Positions 50,433 through 59,180 of a stretch of 64,000 bases of DNA are shown here, in pieces (within the stretch, counting starts at the first letter, position 1; each line of letters begins with the position of its first letter). The notes under the pieces were generated by a model that was not told where the DNA came from, ran no database searches, and was given only the letters and a program-made list of their open reading frames with translations. The position numbers and the translations under genes were made by a program. This DNA is from PALSA-1296 sp038210275 (GTDB taxonomy: Bacteria > Bacteroidota > Ignavibacteria > Palsa-1295): positions 124,001 through 188,000 of the forward strand of contig JBBQWV010000001.1 in NCBI GenBank assembly GCA_038210275.1, read 5' to 3'.

Positions 50433-52139
50433 ATGCAAAGCACATCTAAAACAAAAACAAGACTTCTCCTTATACTTTCCGGAGTATTACTCGGTGTATC
50501 ATTTCCGCCGTTCGGTCCTGTCGGCGGGTTTTGCGCTTTCTTTGCGCTTGTTCCACTTCTGATCGCACTCGAAGATACTGAGCGGCTTCGCAATGCCTTT
50601 ACTCGCGGCTATCTTGCGATGTTTGTACTAACGCTGATCGCAACCTATTGGGTTGGGGGTTGGAAGGGCGAGGGAAGTGTTGATCCGTTTCTGATGATCG
50701 CAGGTTTCGCACTTGATTTTGTTCATCCGTTATTTCTCATCATTCCGATTTTACTTTATGATGTAACGCGCCGCAGATTCGGAAGACTTGCCGCACTGAT
50801 CGCATTACCAGTCTATTGGATAGGATTCGAGTATTGGCATTCAACCGGAGATTTTGCTTTTCCGTGGGTATCGCTTTATAATACGCAGACCTATAATAGA
50901 ATATTTATTCAGTTCATCGAGATCACAGGAAGTTACGGCATCTCACTTGTGGTTCTTATAATAAATATTCTTCTCTATGCAATAATTAGACTTGGTAAAA
51001 TCTCAGGAAAACCTATTGGAACGGCGGCTTCGGTAACAGGTATCAAGAAGTATGCAAAGTTGAAATTGATCGCAGTAATTATTCTTCTTTTTATTATCCC
51101 ATATTCGTATGGATTCATAAAAGATTTTGATTCGCATAAAAGCGGCAGAAGTATTGCAATTACTATTATTCAGCCGAATATAAATCCCTGGGATAAATGG
51201 TCAACGGGTACCGAGGCTATCACCGATTCGATGGAACGTGCAACGAGGACAGCTTTGAAAGTAGGTGGAGTAAATTCCGATCTCATTCTTTGGCCAGAGA
51301 CTGCGATCACCTATCCGATCACACTTCCATGGAGGCAGAATGATCTTCGAAATCTTTATCGTTTCATGGATGAGATCGGAAAGCCTATCTTGACAGGGAT
51401 TCCTGACCGAGAAGAATACATCAAAGGAAGAGATCAAATTCCGAGCGATGCGAGAAAGACGAATGACCCGATTCTTTTTCATCGCGATTGGAATTCGGCG
51501 ATGCTCTTTGGAAAAGATTTATCAGGGAAGCCGTTTTTTGTTCGTTACCATAAACAAAAACTCGTCCCCTTCGGAGAGAAAGTACCGTATGTTGAAGAAC
51601 TGCCTTTTCTCGGTGATCTTTTTCAATGGGGCGTCGGACTTGGAAGTTGGAATACCGGAGTAGGCTACCCGCTGTTGAAACTTCCATTTAAGGGACAATT
51701 AGTTACTGCGCCCGATACTGCAAGACTATGCACGATGATCTGCTACGAATCAGTGTATCCATCTTACGTTCGGGAATTTGTAAAGCAAGGTGCAGAACTT
51801 ATTACGATTATCACGAATGACGGTTGGTATGGTAAAAGCTCCGGTCCGGTTCAGCATAACCGCTACGCCATTTTGCGGGCAATCGAGAATCGGAGATGGG
51901 TAGCTCGTTCTGCGAATACAGGCATCTCATCTGTCATAGATGACAAAGGAAGAATTATAGAAGAAAGACCGCTTTTTGAAAGCGCCTCGATAACAAGGAA
52001 TATACCATTGCTAAGAGAACAAACACTCTATACTAAGCTCGGAGATTTTATTGCGATTCCGTGTGAATGGGTGAGCGGGGGAATGATGATCTTCTTTATG
52101 ATTTATATGTTTTTCAAAAAGTCAAAGGTCAAAACTTAA
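50433..52139 (+). CDS. lnt: Apolipoprotein N-acyltransferase
   Basis: Lnt adds the third acyl chain to the N-terminal cysteine of lipoproteins. The 568-residue protein has about seven N-terminal helices (about 8-235) and a nitrilase-like periplasmic domain with the Glu-Lys-Cys set: ILWPETAITYP (Glu), RYHKQKLVPFGEKVPY (Lys) and TMICYESVYPSYVR (Cys). A C-terminal helix closes the protein (about 545-563). It lies directly downstream of the MacB-like operon, which may handle lipoproteins; that link is speculative. Confidence 0.93.
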   Translation: MQSTSKTKTRLLLILSGVLLGVSFPPFGPVGGFCAFFALVPLLIALEDTERLRNAFTRGYLAMFVLTLIATYWVGGWKGEGSVDPFLMIAGFALDFVHPLFLIIPILLYDVTRRRFGRLAALIALPVYWIGFEYWHSTGDFAFPWVSLYNTQTYNRIFIQFIEITGSYGISLVVLIINILLYAIIRLGKISGKPIGTAASVTGIKKYAKLKLIAVIILLFIIPYSYGFIKDFDSHKSGRSIAITIIQPNINPWDKWSTGTEAITDSMERATRTALKVGGVNSDLILWPETAITYPITLPWRQNDLRNLYRFMDEIGKPILTGIPDREEYIKGRDQIPSDARKTNDPILFHRDWNSAMLFGKDLSGKPFFVRYHKQKLVPFGEKVPYVEELPFLGDLFQWGVGLGSWNTGVGYPLLKLPFKGQLVTAPDTARLCTMICYESVYPSYVREFVKQGAELITIITNDGWYGKSSGPVQHNRYAILRAIENRRWVARSANTGISSVIDDKGRIIEERPLFESASITRNIPLLREQTLYTKLGDFIAIPCEWVSGGMMIFFMIYMFFKKSKVKT

Positions 52140-52152
52140 AAATCAAAAGCGA

Positions 52153-52728
52153 ATGCTGCAATTCGATCTCAACGTACTATATTTCTTTAATCAAACTCTT
52201 TCTGCTCTGTGGTTAGATTCCGTCATGATCTATTTGACAAATTTGCAGCATTGGATTCCGGTATATATTCTGAGCTTTGTATTCGTGATCTGGAAATTCA
52301 AGTGGTATGGTGTAAGGATGGTTGTTGCCTGTTTACTGCTGGTTGGTTTAGCCGATCTCTTCACGAATAGAATAGTAAAAGAAGCTGTTGCTCGCCCGCG
52401 ACCATGCTCAATGATAAACGATCCAAGTGGGATGTATTCATGGATTCGAACACCTGATGGTGCACGGATGGGGTATAGCTTTCCCTCCTCTCATGCAGTC
52501 AATAATTTTGCGGGAGTAGTGTTTTTTATTCTGCTATTTCCTAAGAATCGAAAATTGCTATGGCTCTTTGTGCCGGCAACAATTGTTGCATTGACACGCC
52601 CCTATCTCGGTTTGCATTATCCTTCAGATGTGCTTGGCGGGATATTCATTGGTGCAGCAATAGGTTGGGGTTTTGCCGCTCTGTTCAAAATCACTGAACG
52701 AAAGTATTTCCTAAAAATAAAAACATAA
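52153..52728 (+). CDS. PAP2 family phosphatase
   Basis: A 191-residue membrane phosphatase. The three PAP2 motifs are visible: KEAVARPRP, PSSHAVNN and RPYLGLHYPSD (catalytic His and Asp pair), between hydrophobic helices at about 35-50, 58-75, 120-140 and 165-185. The family removes phosphate from undecaprenyl pyrophosphate, phosphatidic acid or lipid A, so it fits the envelope-gene context. Substrate not assignable. It follows lnt by 13 bases. Confidence 0.9.
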   Translation: MLQFDLNVLYFFNQTLSALWLDSVMIYLTNLQHWIPVYILSFVFVIWKFKWYGVRMVVACLLLVGLADLFTNRIVKEAVARPRPCSMINDPSGMYSWIRTPDGARMGYSFPSSHAVNNFAGVVFFILLFPKNRKLLWLFVPATIVALTRPYLGLHYPSDVLGGIFIGAAIGWGFAALFKITERKYFLKIKT

Positions 52729-52741
52729 GAAAGGTACCACG

Positions 52742-53095
52742 ATGAAAAAATTAATGAAAATAGTATTCTGCTTAACAATCATCTCCTCATTAAGCGTTGC
52801 TAAAACTCCTGCTCCCAAAACATGGACGGGCTATCTCATGGATAAGATGTGCTCGAAGCGCATGGTTGGCAATCATGAGAAGATCACCGGTCATACAAAA
52901 ACCTGTCTCACGGAAGATGGCTGCGCTGGTAGCGGATATGGTTTAATGACGGACAAGAAATTTATACCTTTCGATGCAAAGGGAAATGAACTTGCAGCTA
53001 ATTATATCAAGACTTTTTCGAAAGACAAAGATTTTCAGATCAAAGTCACTGGCGTAATGAAGAAAAATAAAATCGCTGTTTCGGAGTTGAATTAA
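52742..53095 (+). CDS. Small secreted protein with four cysteines
   Basis: A 117-residue exported protein (signal peptide to about residue 19, SVAKTPAPK after). The mature part has WTGYLMDKMCSKRM, TKTCLTEDGCAGSGYGLM and KVTGVMKKNKIAVSEL, resembling a group of small periplasmic proteins with a WxGxxxDxxC beginning and an OB-like fold. Function unknown. AAGAAAGG serves as a ribosome site. It is the last gene before a short hairpin at 53109. Confidence 0.7.
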   Translation: MKKLMKIVFCLTIISSLSVAKTPAPKTWTGYLMDKMCSKRMVGNHEKITGHTKTCLTEDGCAGSGYGLMTDKKFIPFDAKGNELAANYIKTFSKDKDFQIKVTGVMKKNKIAVSELN

Positions 53096-53108
53096 GGATA
53101 AATTTAAC

Positions 53109-53140
53109 TATCATTGCGAGGAGGAATCCTCGCAATGATA
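53109..53140. terminator. Family B half-element hairpin acting as bidirectional terminator
   Basis: TATCATTGCGAGGA pairs with TCCTCGCAATGATA around GGAA (perfect 14-base stem) between convergent genes. It consists of the two ends of family B (CATTGCGAGGA) joined without the interior, so it looks like a deletion derivative that now serves as a terminator. Confidence 0.7.
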
Positions 53141-53160
53141 CAAAGATGATTCAGCTTTTT

Positions 53161-54567
53161 TTATTTGTATCCCGTTGCAATGCTGACAGAATAAGCAGGC
53201 AACTCCAGTATGGAAATGACTTTTCTTGTTTTTGCATCAATCACAACACACGATGAAGGAGCTGCTTCTCCGGTTCCGTGATGATGAACTCCACCTGAGG
53301 CAAACTCACAAGCAACATAAGCAAATGCTCCATCGGGAGTAAAGGATATTTCTTGGGGGTCAAGGCTGACGCTATCGATCTCAGAAGTTATTGTATTTGT
53401 TAATATACTCAATATATATACCTTGTTTGTTCCTGTTGCAGTAGCCCACAGTTCTGTTCCATCCGGTGTAATCGCAGCGCCTGCCGGAAAATACGGAATA
53501 GGAATTCGCGCTTCAATAGAGTCTCGTAACAGATCAAATACGACTATTTCGGAGGTATGGACGCACGTGACGTACATCTTCTTTGAATCAGCAGAGATCA
53601 CAATCTTCTCAGGGTCATATTGCCTGTTATATGTTGATGTTACCGGCATTTGGACATTTGGTCCAAGCAGCAAACAGCCAAGAACTGAATCAGTATGAGT
53701 ATCTATCCGAAGAATATTGTCGGACCCTCTTCCGCAGATATACGCATACTTTCCATCCGGAGAAATGGTAACGCCATGTGGTTGTATGATGAGTGGTGAT
53801 GATAGACTCTTGAGGAGTTTCATCGAAACAGGATCGAAGACAGCAAATGTATTTCCCTGATAAGAATCATCGGTCATATATCCTTTACTTCCATCAGGTG
53901 TTATTGCAATTTCGTAAGGATTAAAATTTGATTCGAACTCTCCGAGTGCCTGATAACTTTCTACATCATATTTCCTAGTAATACCATTCGCACCTGCCAT
54001 TGCGACAATAAATGATTTCTGATCAGGCAATATTGCAACAGACTTGGGTACAGAACCGGTACCAACTGAGATAATTCGGATAAGTCTTTGAGTTTCTGCA
54101 TCAATGACGCTAACCATATCTTCATTTTGATTTACGACAAATATTTTTTTTGTCGCTTCGCTGTAGGGAATTTTTCCACCTTCATTTTTTGCACCCTGAA
54201 TGATCCAATTAAAGAAGGTCAATTGGTCTTCGGTCGAAAGTGGGTCGCGCGCCAACGGCATCAATGGAGTTATAACAGGTGCAAGATTCTGATTCGTATT
54301 GATATGTCCGAAGAAATGACTCTTTACTGCATTGAAGGGGATGATCTCATTAAAATACTCACTTCCTTTGGTCATTGCATTCCAACTTGAAAGATCGAGT
54401 TTCGTATTGGTTGAAGTAGCAGTGCTATGGCAATCACCGCCTAAGCAGTTGGTTTGGATCACCGCACTAACATTTGCAGGATAACCGCCCAAAGAAACAG
54501 GTGCCGTCGAATAAGTACACGAACCAAGTACACAACCAAGAAAAAGAAGGATAGCTACGAGGTACAT
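53161..54567 (-). CDS. Lipoprotein with CX4CH heme-like site and YncE-type propeller
   Basis: A 468-residue exported protein. The N-terminus has a lipobox-like VLGSC, then a small cytochrome-like region with TNCLGGDCHS (CX4CH, not the usual CXXCH) and a MPLARDPLSTED segment. From about residue 140 a YncE/NHL-type seven-bladed propeller is visible (FVVNQNEDMVSVIDAETQ, VAILPDQKSFIVA, ITPDGSKGYMTDD, ISPDGKYAYICG). Propellers of this kind bind partner proteins or metals at the surface. The start overlaps the stop of the preceding leftward gene by one base. Confidence 0.75.
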   Translation of the reverse strand: MYLVAILLFLGCVLGSCTYSTAPVSLGGYPANVSAVIQTNCLGGDCHSTATSTNTKLDLSSWNAMTKGSEYFNEIIPFNAVKSHFFGHINTNQNLAPVITPLMPLARDPLSTEDQLTFFNWIIQGAKNEGGKIPYSEATKKIFVVNQNEDMVSVIDAETQRLIRIISVGTGSVPKSVAILPDQKSFIVAMAGANGITRKYDVESYQALGEFESNFNPYEIAITPDGSKGYMTDDSYQGNTFAVFDPVSMKLLKSLSSPLIIQPHGVTISPDGKYAYICGRGSDNILRIDTHTDSVLGCLLLGPNVQMPVTSTYNRQYDPEKIVISADSKKMYVTCVHTSEIVVFDLLRDSIEARIPIPYFPAGAAITPDGTELWATATGTNKVYILSILTNTITSEIDSVSLDPQEISFTPDGAFAYVACEFASGGVHHHGTGEAAPSSCVVIDAKTRKVISILELPAYSVSIATGYK

Positions 54568-55553
54568 TAACGATGAATAGTAATAGCGGCAGTTGGAAAT
54601 TGCGAACTACGATTTGTAAGGGTAATAGGGGAAAATCCTTGCGCTGAACTTAGAATTGTCGTCTGTAATATCACAGCACCGAATGGAGTTAGCGGACGGA
54701 TCCCATTTGTTATCGGTTCGACAGTCATCATCACACTGACCTTTCCACTCGATCGAAGATCATAGATTGGCTGAGTTGAATCTGCTGGATATCTTCCGCC
54801 GGGATATGGATAGTGATTATCATTTGGCTGAGAATCAGGCGGAACGGAGCCAATAGCCACAGGGCTTGCAAAAGTCCCATAATAAATATTAAACGGCGGC
54901 AAAGATTTTGTAGATGAATCCACAGCCCATAGAGTATATTGCCAGGGTTCGGGGAGTGGGGGTAGATTATTGATACTTGCAGAGGTCTGTGTTGGACTTG
55001 TGGCAGTCATTAGATATAACTCCAGGTCAGTTGCAGGGTTGCCCGGAGAATTTGCCAATGTGACGGCACCTGCCATATCAGTAAAGCCGTAATTTAATCC
55101 ATCATCGTGAGAGGTGACTAATGTTGCATTTCCTGTTGAGGCAGTGCCGCTAAAATCTCCTGCTATGAATGGAGCACGCGGCTCAGCGCCAATAGAATCT
55201 GTTTTTTCGACTGAAATGCTTGCATTCGTTGCAAGTGCAAGTGAGTAGCCGAGTTTCGAGGTAAGACCTGTAGTATCGAACCCTGATATCTTTCCATCAG
55301 AGTCAACTCTGAATTTTGAAACAAGCTTTTTTATGAAATCTCCATGCTGAATCTGGTTCTTCTTGCCCGCCGATGCCTTCGGAAATTCGAACCACAGAGC
55401 ATAGGATTCTCCCGTCCGTGATGGGTATAGTCCGTGAATCGTCATTGATACGTTTTGCCCGTTTGACGGATTATCGACACTAGAAGTGCTGCATCCGGTC
55501 ATGAATGAAGCCAAAAGGAGAATTACGGCTACCGTTTTGTTTGAGAAATGCAT
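54567..55553 (-). CDS. Lipoprotein of unknown function
   Basis: A 328-residue protein with an N-terminal helix ending in a lipobox (ASFMTGCSTSS). The mature part has two Ig-like or transthyretin-like stretches (residues 35-110 and 155-215, e.g. YALWFEFPKASAGKK and QYTLWAVDSSTKSL) but no recognised family. It is cotranscribed with the propeller lipoprotein; both are probably at the outer membrane. The start is ATG 55553. Confidence 0.65.
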   Translation of the reverse strand: MHFSNKTVAVILLLASFMTGCSTSSVDNPSNGQNVSMTIHGLYPSRTGESYALWFEFPKASAGKKNQIQHGDFIKKLVSKFRVDSDGKISGFDTTGLTSKLGYSLALATNASISVEKTDSIGAEPRAPFIAGDFSGTASTGNATLVTSHDDGLNYGFTDMAGAVTLANSPGNPATDLELYLMTATSPTQTSASINNLPPLPEPWQYTLWAVDSSTKSLPPFNIYYGTFASPVAIGSVPPDSQPNDNHYPYPGGRYPADSTQPIYDLRSSGKVSVMMTVEPITNGIRPLTPFGAVILQTTILSSAQGFSPITLTNRSSQFPTAAITIHR

Positions 55554-55640
55554 GTTTCTATAACAAAGAATAGGGTGTTTTGAATCTGAACAGCGCTTAA
55601 CTACTTATTCTAAAGACACAAAAAAAGTTATAAAAATGAC

Positions 55641-55664
55641 AAACGCGGCTATTAAGCCGCGTTT
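55641..55664 (-). terminator. Terminator of the tRNA-Ile/tRNA-Ala transcript
   Basis: AAACGCGGCT pairs with AGCCGCGTTT around four bases; on the minus strand it is followed by T-rich DNA. It lies directly downstream of the tRNA-Ala gene. Confidence 0.75.
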
Positions 55665-55676
55665 AATCCACATTTG

Positions 55677-55749
55677 TGGACCCTAGGAGAGTCGAACTCC
55701 TTACCTACTGAATGCAAATCAGTCGCTCTACCAGATGAGCTAAGGGCCC
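55677..55749 (-). tRNA. tRNA-Ala (anticodon TGC)
   Basis: Minus-strand cloverleaf with acceptor GGGCCCT/AGGGTCC, D-arm AGCTCATCTGGTAGAGC, anticodon stem-loop CTGATTTGCATTCAG (anticodon TGC) and T-arm GGAGTTCGACTCTCC. CCA is not encoded. It is downstream of tRNA-Ile in the same orientation, separated by a palindrome. Confidence 0.93.
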
Positions 55750-55757
55750 CCTTTGGC

Positions 55758-55826
55758 AAGCTTAAAGCGTAAAGCTTAAAGCTTAAACAAAATCGTTTTA
55801 AGCTTTAAGCTTTACGCTTTAAGCTT
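55758..55826. repeat. Long perfect palindrome between two tRNA genes
   Basis: A 30-base arm at 55758-55787 (AAGCTTAAAGCGTAAAGCTT continuing AAAGCTTAAA) is matched exactly in reverse complement at 55797-55826, around a 9-base loop. The arms consist of AAGCTTAAAG units and contain only HindIII-like AAGCTT steps and one GCG. It fills the gap between tRNA-Ile and tRNA-Ala. Confidence 0.9.
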
Positions 55827-55832
55827 GGATCG

Positions 55833-55906
55833 TGGGCCTAAGTGGAGTTGAACCACTGACCTCCCGCTTATCAGGCGGACGCTCTAACCAACTGAGCTAT
55901 AGGCCC
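55833..55906 (-). tRNA. tRNA-Ile (anticodon GAT)
   Basis: Minus-strand cloverleaf: acceptor GGGCCTA/TAGGCCC, D-arm AGCTCAGTTGGTTAGAGC, anticodon loop CTGATAA (anticodon GAT), T-arm AGTGGTTCAACTCCACT. CCA is not encoded. Ile(GAT) and Ala(TGC) usually sit in the 16S-23S rRNA spacer, but no rRNA is present here. Confidence 0.93.
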
Positions 55907-56079
55907 CACTTACGACTCACTACCGAATTTGGAAGTGCAAAAACGGACAATAGAGCGGTACTGTTCCCCAAAGATAGTTCAAAAGACAAAAGTTGAGAAT
56001 TATTAAGTTACCCTTTTACCCAAAAATGTAACCTTTTGCAGCGAAATAATGTCTTTAAACCAACCGGAAAGAATGATCT

Positions 56080-56448
56080 TTGTTAAATAAATCCATTCAT
56101 ATTGCTCTTGTTCTGATGCTCGGACTCTATTATAATAGTGTTCCGATCGCTTGGTTATCTTATTCGACGTTTGCCGAAAAGATATTTGCAGCGCATTGCT
56201 TGAATCCGAAAAACTCCGGTTGCAACGGGAAGTGTCAGGTCATTGCTTTGGAAAATAAAACATCAAAATCCGGCAGTCAGGAGACATTATCCTTAAGGCT
56301 TCCGCAGTTTCATCCTCCACTTCCTGTTTCCATTATCTCTAAAAGTATTTCACCAGTGGGAAAGAAAGTAAACTTTGTTTTCGAAATACGCGGAATTCAT
56401 CCCGGCATACTCCAAGCTCCTTTCCATCCACCGAGAACTTCGGTGTAA
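56080..56448 (+). CDS. Small exported protein with HCxNxxxxxCNGKC motif
   Basis: A 122-residue protein beginning at TTG 56080 (GGAAAG upstream). An N-terminal helix (about 4-27) precedes FAAHCLNPKNSGCNGKCQV, a cysteine cluster shared by small Bacteroidota proteins that sit near metal- or receptor-related outer-membrane genes. The second half is proline-rich. The next gene is an outer-membrane barrel, so a joint role in metal handling is plausible. The motif family is recalled from experience and not verified. Confidence 0.6.
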   Translation: MLNKSIHIALVLMLGLYYNSVPIAWLSYSTFAEKIFAAHCLNPKNSGCNGKCQVIALENKTSKSGSQETLSLRLPQFHPPLPVSIISKSISPVGKKVNFVFEIRGIHPGILQAPFHPPRTSV

Positions 56449-56534
56449 TATCTATACAGCGTAAATCATTTTGCAAATCCGGGAAATCGGATCTGTTGGA
56501 TGTTTCTTTCCATAATTTTATTTATTTACTCTTT

Positions 56535-57533
56535 ATGTTCTTTGTAAATATTTTATTTGCAGTTTTTGTGATTGTCTCTTGTTCAAATTCGAGTTTCGCG
56601 CAGTTTTGTAAACCGCCATTCGGAGATCTCAACGTAGTATCCGAATGTGATTATTGCCAATGCTCACAAGGTATTTCACCACTTGAAACAGGATCGACGG
56701 GTATTCGTTTTGATGTCCGTTCGCTCTATCGCGGAGCGGCATACAATGGGACGGAAAAACAGGCAAACCCCGATGGAGTCTATGAATCATATCTAACAAA
56801 CCAGTTAATATTGAACTATCGTTTTGCTGAATCCCCTTTCACTGCATCAGTGAGTGTTCCGTATGTGGTTCGCCAAGCTCACGATCCTACTGATGAGCCT
56901 GTAAACGTGAAGGGTGAAGGAATCAGTGACATTACCGCTATTGTGCGTTATAATAATAAGCATTATATTGACGAAGCAATGATTGGGTATTCCATTGCGG
57001 CAGGTGTTAAACTTGCAACAGGCAGCACGGATAGTACTAATTCAGTTGGAGATTTCCTTGACCCACATATTCGTCCCGGGACAGGTACCACTGATATTAT
57101 CATTGGAGGTGCTGGATTTTGGTCTTTAGACAAAGTTGGCCTCACTGCAAGCGCAACAGTTGGAATTATCACAGGACATGGCGCTCCGATGTCGGGTGGT
57201 TATCATAAATTTGGTAATTATTTGATCGGTGAAATCACTGCCCAATATAGGATCATTCCTGCTGATATTAATGAATCAAATCTTTCAATCGTCTTAGGGA
57301 TCGGTGGCGAAACACACGGACATGAAATAGAAGGCGGGCAAGATGTCATTGCTTCCGGAGAATCTCTTATTTATATTGCTCCAGGACTGAAATATATTAT
57401 TTCAATGAAATTTTCTTTGGATGCGAGCATTGATATTCCGATCTATCAATATCAGGGTTGGGATCCAGCAACCGGCGAGAATCAATTAGGACAGACCTAC
57501 AGAGTGATTGCAGGGTTCCAGTTCTTACTCTGA
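56535..57533 (+). CDS. Outer-membrane beta-barrel protein
   Basis: A 332-residue exported protein; signal peptide MFFVNILFAVFVIVSC to SSFAQ. Mature C-terminus shows alternating amphipathic strands ending in QTYRVIAGFQFLL, a typical outer-membrane terminal strand. Segments such as FTASVSVPYVVRQ and GYSIAAGVKLATGST resemble MetA-pathway/transporter-type barrels. A cysteine cluster (CDYCQC) lies near the mature start. An upstream TTG at 56496 is an alternative start. It probably forms a unit with the preceding small gene; substrate is unknown. Confidence 0.75.
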   Translation: MFFVNILFAVFVIVSCSNSSFAQFCKPPFGDLNVVSECDYCQCSQGISPLETGSTGIRFDVRSLYRGAAYNGTEKQANPDGVYESYLTNQLILNYRFAESPFTASVSVPYVVRQAHDPTDEPVNVKGEGISDITAIVRYNNKHYIDEAMIGYSIAAGVKLATGSTDSTNSVGDFLDPHIRPGTGTTDIIIGGAGFWSLDKVGLTASATVGIITGHGAPMSGGYHKFGNYLIGEITAQYRIIPADINESNLSIVLGIGGETHGHEIEGGQDVIASGESLIYIAPGLKYIISMKFSLDASIDIPIYQYQGWDPATGENQLGQTYRVIAGFQFLL

Positions 57534-57671
57534 AGCGAATATTCAAGTTCTCTACATCTAAAGTCACAGAATCATTGTATCTGATATCAAGGATGCACCA
57601 CTTTTTACAAAGGTTTTGAAGAAATGACCCTATCGTTGTTACAAATCTGAGTAATTTACGAATAATGCCTA

Positions 57672-58247
57672 ATGACAATTCAAAAATTTATGCATTCAAT
57701 TATTGTTTTAATCGCTTCGCTTCTCATTTCCACAGGCTGTAGCAGCAAAAAAACTGTTGAGCCGCGTGCAGCCGTTGATATCAAAGAGACTACTGAACTA
57801 TCCGGTGGAAAGATCAAGGTCTTTTCTGCGGAAAAGAACGGGTATATTCTTGTTGATAAAGTCAGTAAATCTGATGAGGAGTGGAAAAAACAGCTCCAAC
57901 CGCTTTCATATGAAGTTGCTCGTCAAAAAGGGACTGAGCGCTCCTTCACCGGAAAATATGCTGATAACCATAAAGACGGAATTTATTCCTGTATCTGCTG
58001 CGGCAATGATCTCTTTACTTCTGATGCCAAATTTGAATCAGGTACAGGTTGGCCAAGTTTTTATCAGCCAATAGCAAAGGAAAACATTTCAACGAACACT
58101 GATCATGAATTGGGCTATGAGCGCACCGAAGTTGTGTGTGTGAGATGCGGAGCACATTTAGGGCATGTCTTTGATGACGGTCCTAAACCAACCGGTTTGC
58201 GATATTGCATGAACTCCGTGTCGCTTACATTTACGCCCAAAAAATAA
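57672..58247 (+). CDS. msrB: Lipoprotein methionine-R-sulfoxide reductase MsrB
   Basis: MsrB reduces methionine-R-sulfoxide in damaged proteins. The protein (191 residues) has a lipobox (LLISTGC) so acts in the envelope. The domain shows FTGKYADNHKDGIYSCICCG and VCVRCGAHLGHVFDDGP (the two CxxC zinc sites), with the catalytic cysteine in LRYCMNSVSL and GTGWPSFYQPI for substrate binding. An internal ATG at 57690 exists. It may be a periplasmic repair enzyme. Confidence 0.92.
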   Translation: MTIQKFMHSIIVLIASLLISTGCSSKKTVEPRAAVDIKETTELSGGKIKVFSAEKNGYILVDKVSKSDEEWKKQLQPLSYEVARQKGTERSFTGKYADNHKDGIYSCICCGNDLFTSDAKFESGTGWPSFYQPIAKENISTNTDHELGYERTEVVCVRCGAHLGHVFDDGPKPTGLRYCMNSVSLTFTPKK

Positions 58248-58292
58248 ATTCACATTATGGGCTAAAGAACATCTTATGAATTTATTTCGGTA

Positions 58293-59150
58293 TTAAAATA
58301 CGGAGTAGGTTAACCCAAGAGACAGCCCTTCTTTGATCTGAGTGCGCAGAGATACGGCAGGATCATTGATCGCCATAAGACCCAGATTTACGTTAATATA
58401 TTTGCTTACCTTTGCCGTAACAGAATTATCCCATCGCATTGTCATGACAGTAAAAGTTTTGAATGGTGCGAAGACATCAAGTTTTGACTTAAAAAGGACA
58501 TTATCATCGATCGACACCTCTGCTTCAGTGATCCATTGAACTCCACCTTCAATTTTTGTCTTTTCAACATCTGTCGTTTTCGGGTCATCTGAATAGATGT
58601 TAAATCGGTTTGTAAATGTTTCTTTCAAAGCCAAACCCACTCTCGTTTTTAGTTGCTTAATTGGCTGGATTCCAAGACCTATTGCCTCAGTCAAATACCC
58701 GGGATCAAGAAAGCCGGAGACCGGCGTTTTTGTATTAGCAGAATCATTATTGTACTTATAGCCGGTCACGAATTGTGATTTAAATGCAACACTTGCATAG
58801 GGATTGATATACTGCTCAAATTTATAGGTAAGAACCGATTGGATATCAATATTATCGTCTGTCTTACGTACACCTTTGTCACTTAACTCGGCTTCACCGA
58901 ATGCAAACTTATATGTTGTTGCCCAGTTTGTCGTCGGTTGATCGTTTATCGAACTACCATCCACTCCGAAGGTATAGGCAAGAGAGTTATCACCTCCCTG
59001 AGCCCAATCAATGAATGAGACCTGAGTTAAGTTTAACGATGAGACAAGAGCGTGCTTCCAACCGTATTTTATAGTATCTGTTTGAGCTTTTGCATTACTG
59101 ATAAAAAGAAAGGTGAGCATAACCCCAACAACAAAATATTTTTTTTGCAT
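58293..59150 (-). CDS. DUF3078 domain-containing protein
   Basis: A 285-residue exported protein (signal peptide ending AKAQ) of the DUF3078 family, Bacteroidota outer-membrane-associated proteins of unknown function. Typical features are WKHALVSSLNLTQVSFIDWAQGG near the start and repeated strands ending in LSLGLTYSVF. The pattern fits a small beta-barrel. Function unknown. Confidence 0.88.
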   Translation of the reverse strand: MQKKYFVVGVMLTFLFISNAKAQTDTIKYGWKHALVSSLNLTQVSFIDWAQGGDNSLAYTFGVDGSSINDQPTTNWATTYKFAFGEAELSDKGVRKTDDNIDIQSVLTYKFEQYINPYASVAFKSQFVTGYKYNNDSANTKTPVSGFLDPGYLTEAIGLGIQPIKQLKTRVGLALKETFTNRFNIYSDDPKTTDVEKTKIEGGVQWITEAEVSIDDNVLFKSKLDVFAPFKTFTVMTMRWDNSVTAKVSKYINVNLGLMAINDPAVSLRTQIKEGLSLGLTYSVF

Positions 59151-59180
59151 AAGAATAGTTTGAAATGATGAAAAAGAAAA

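Noticed and set aside
55677..55906. Attachment site for an integrated element at the tRNA genes
   Set aside because: No integrase or direct repeat of the tRNA 3' ends was seen nearby.
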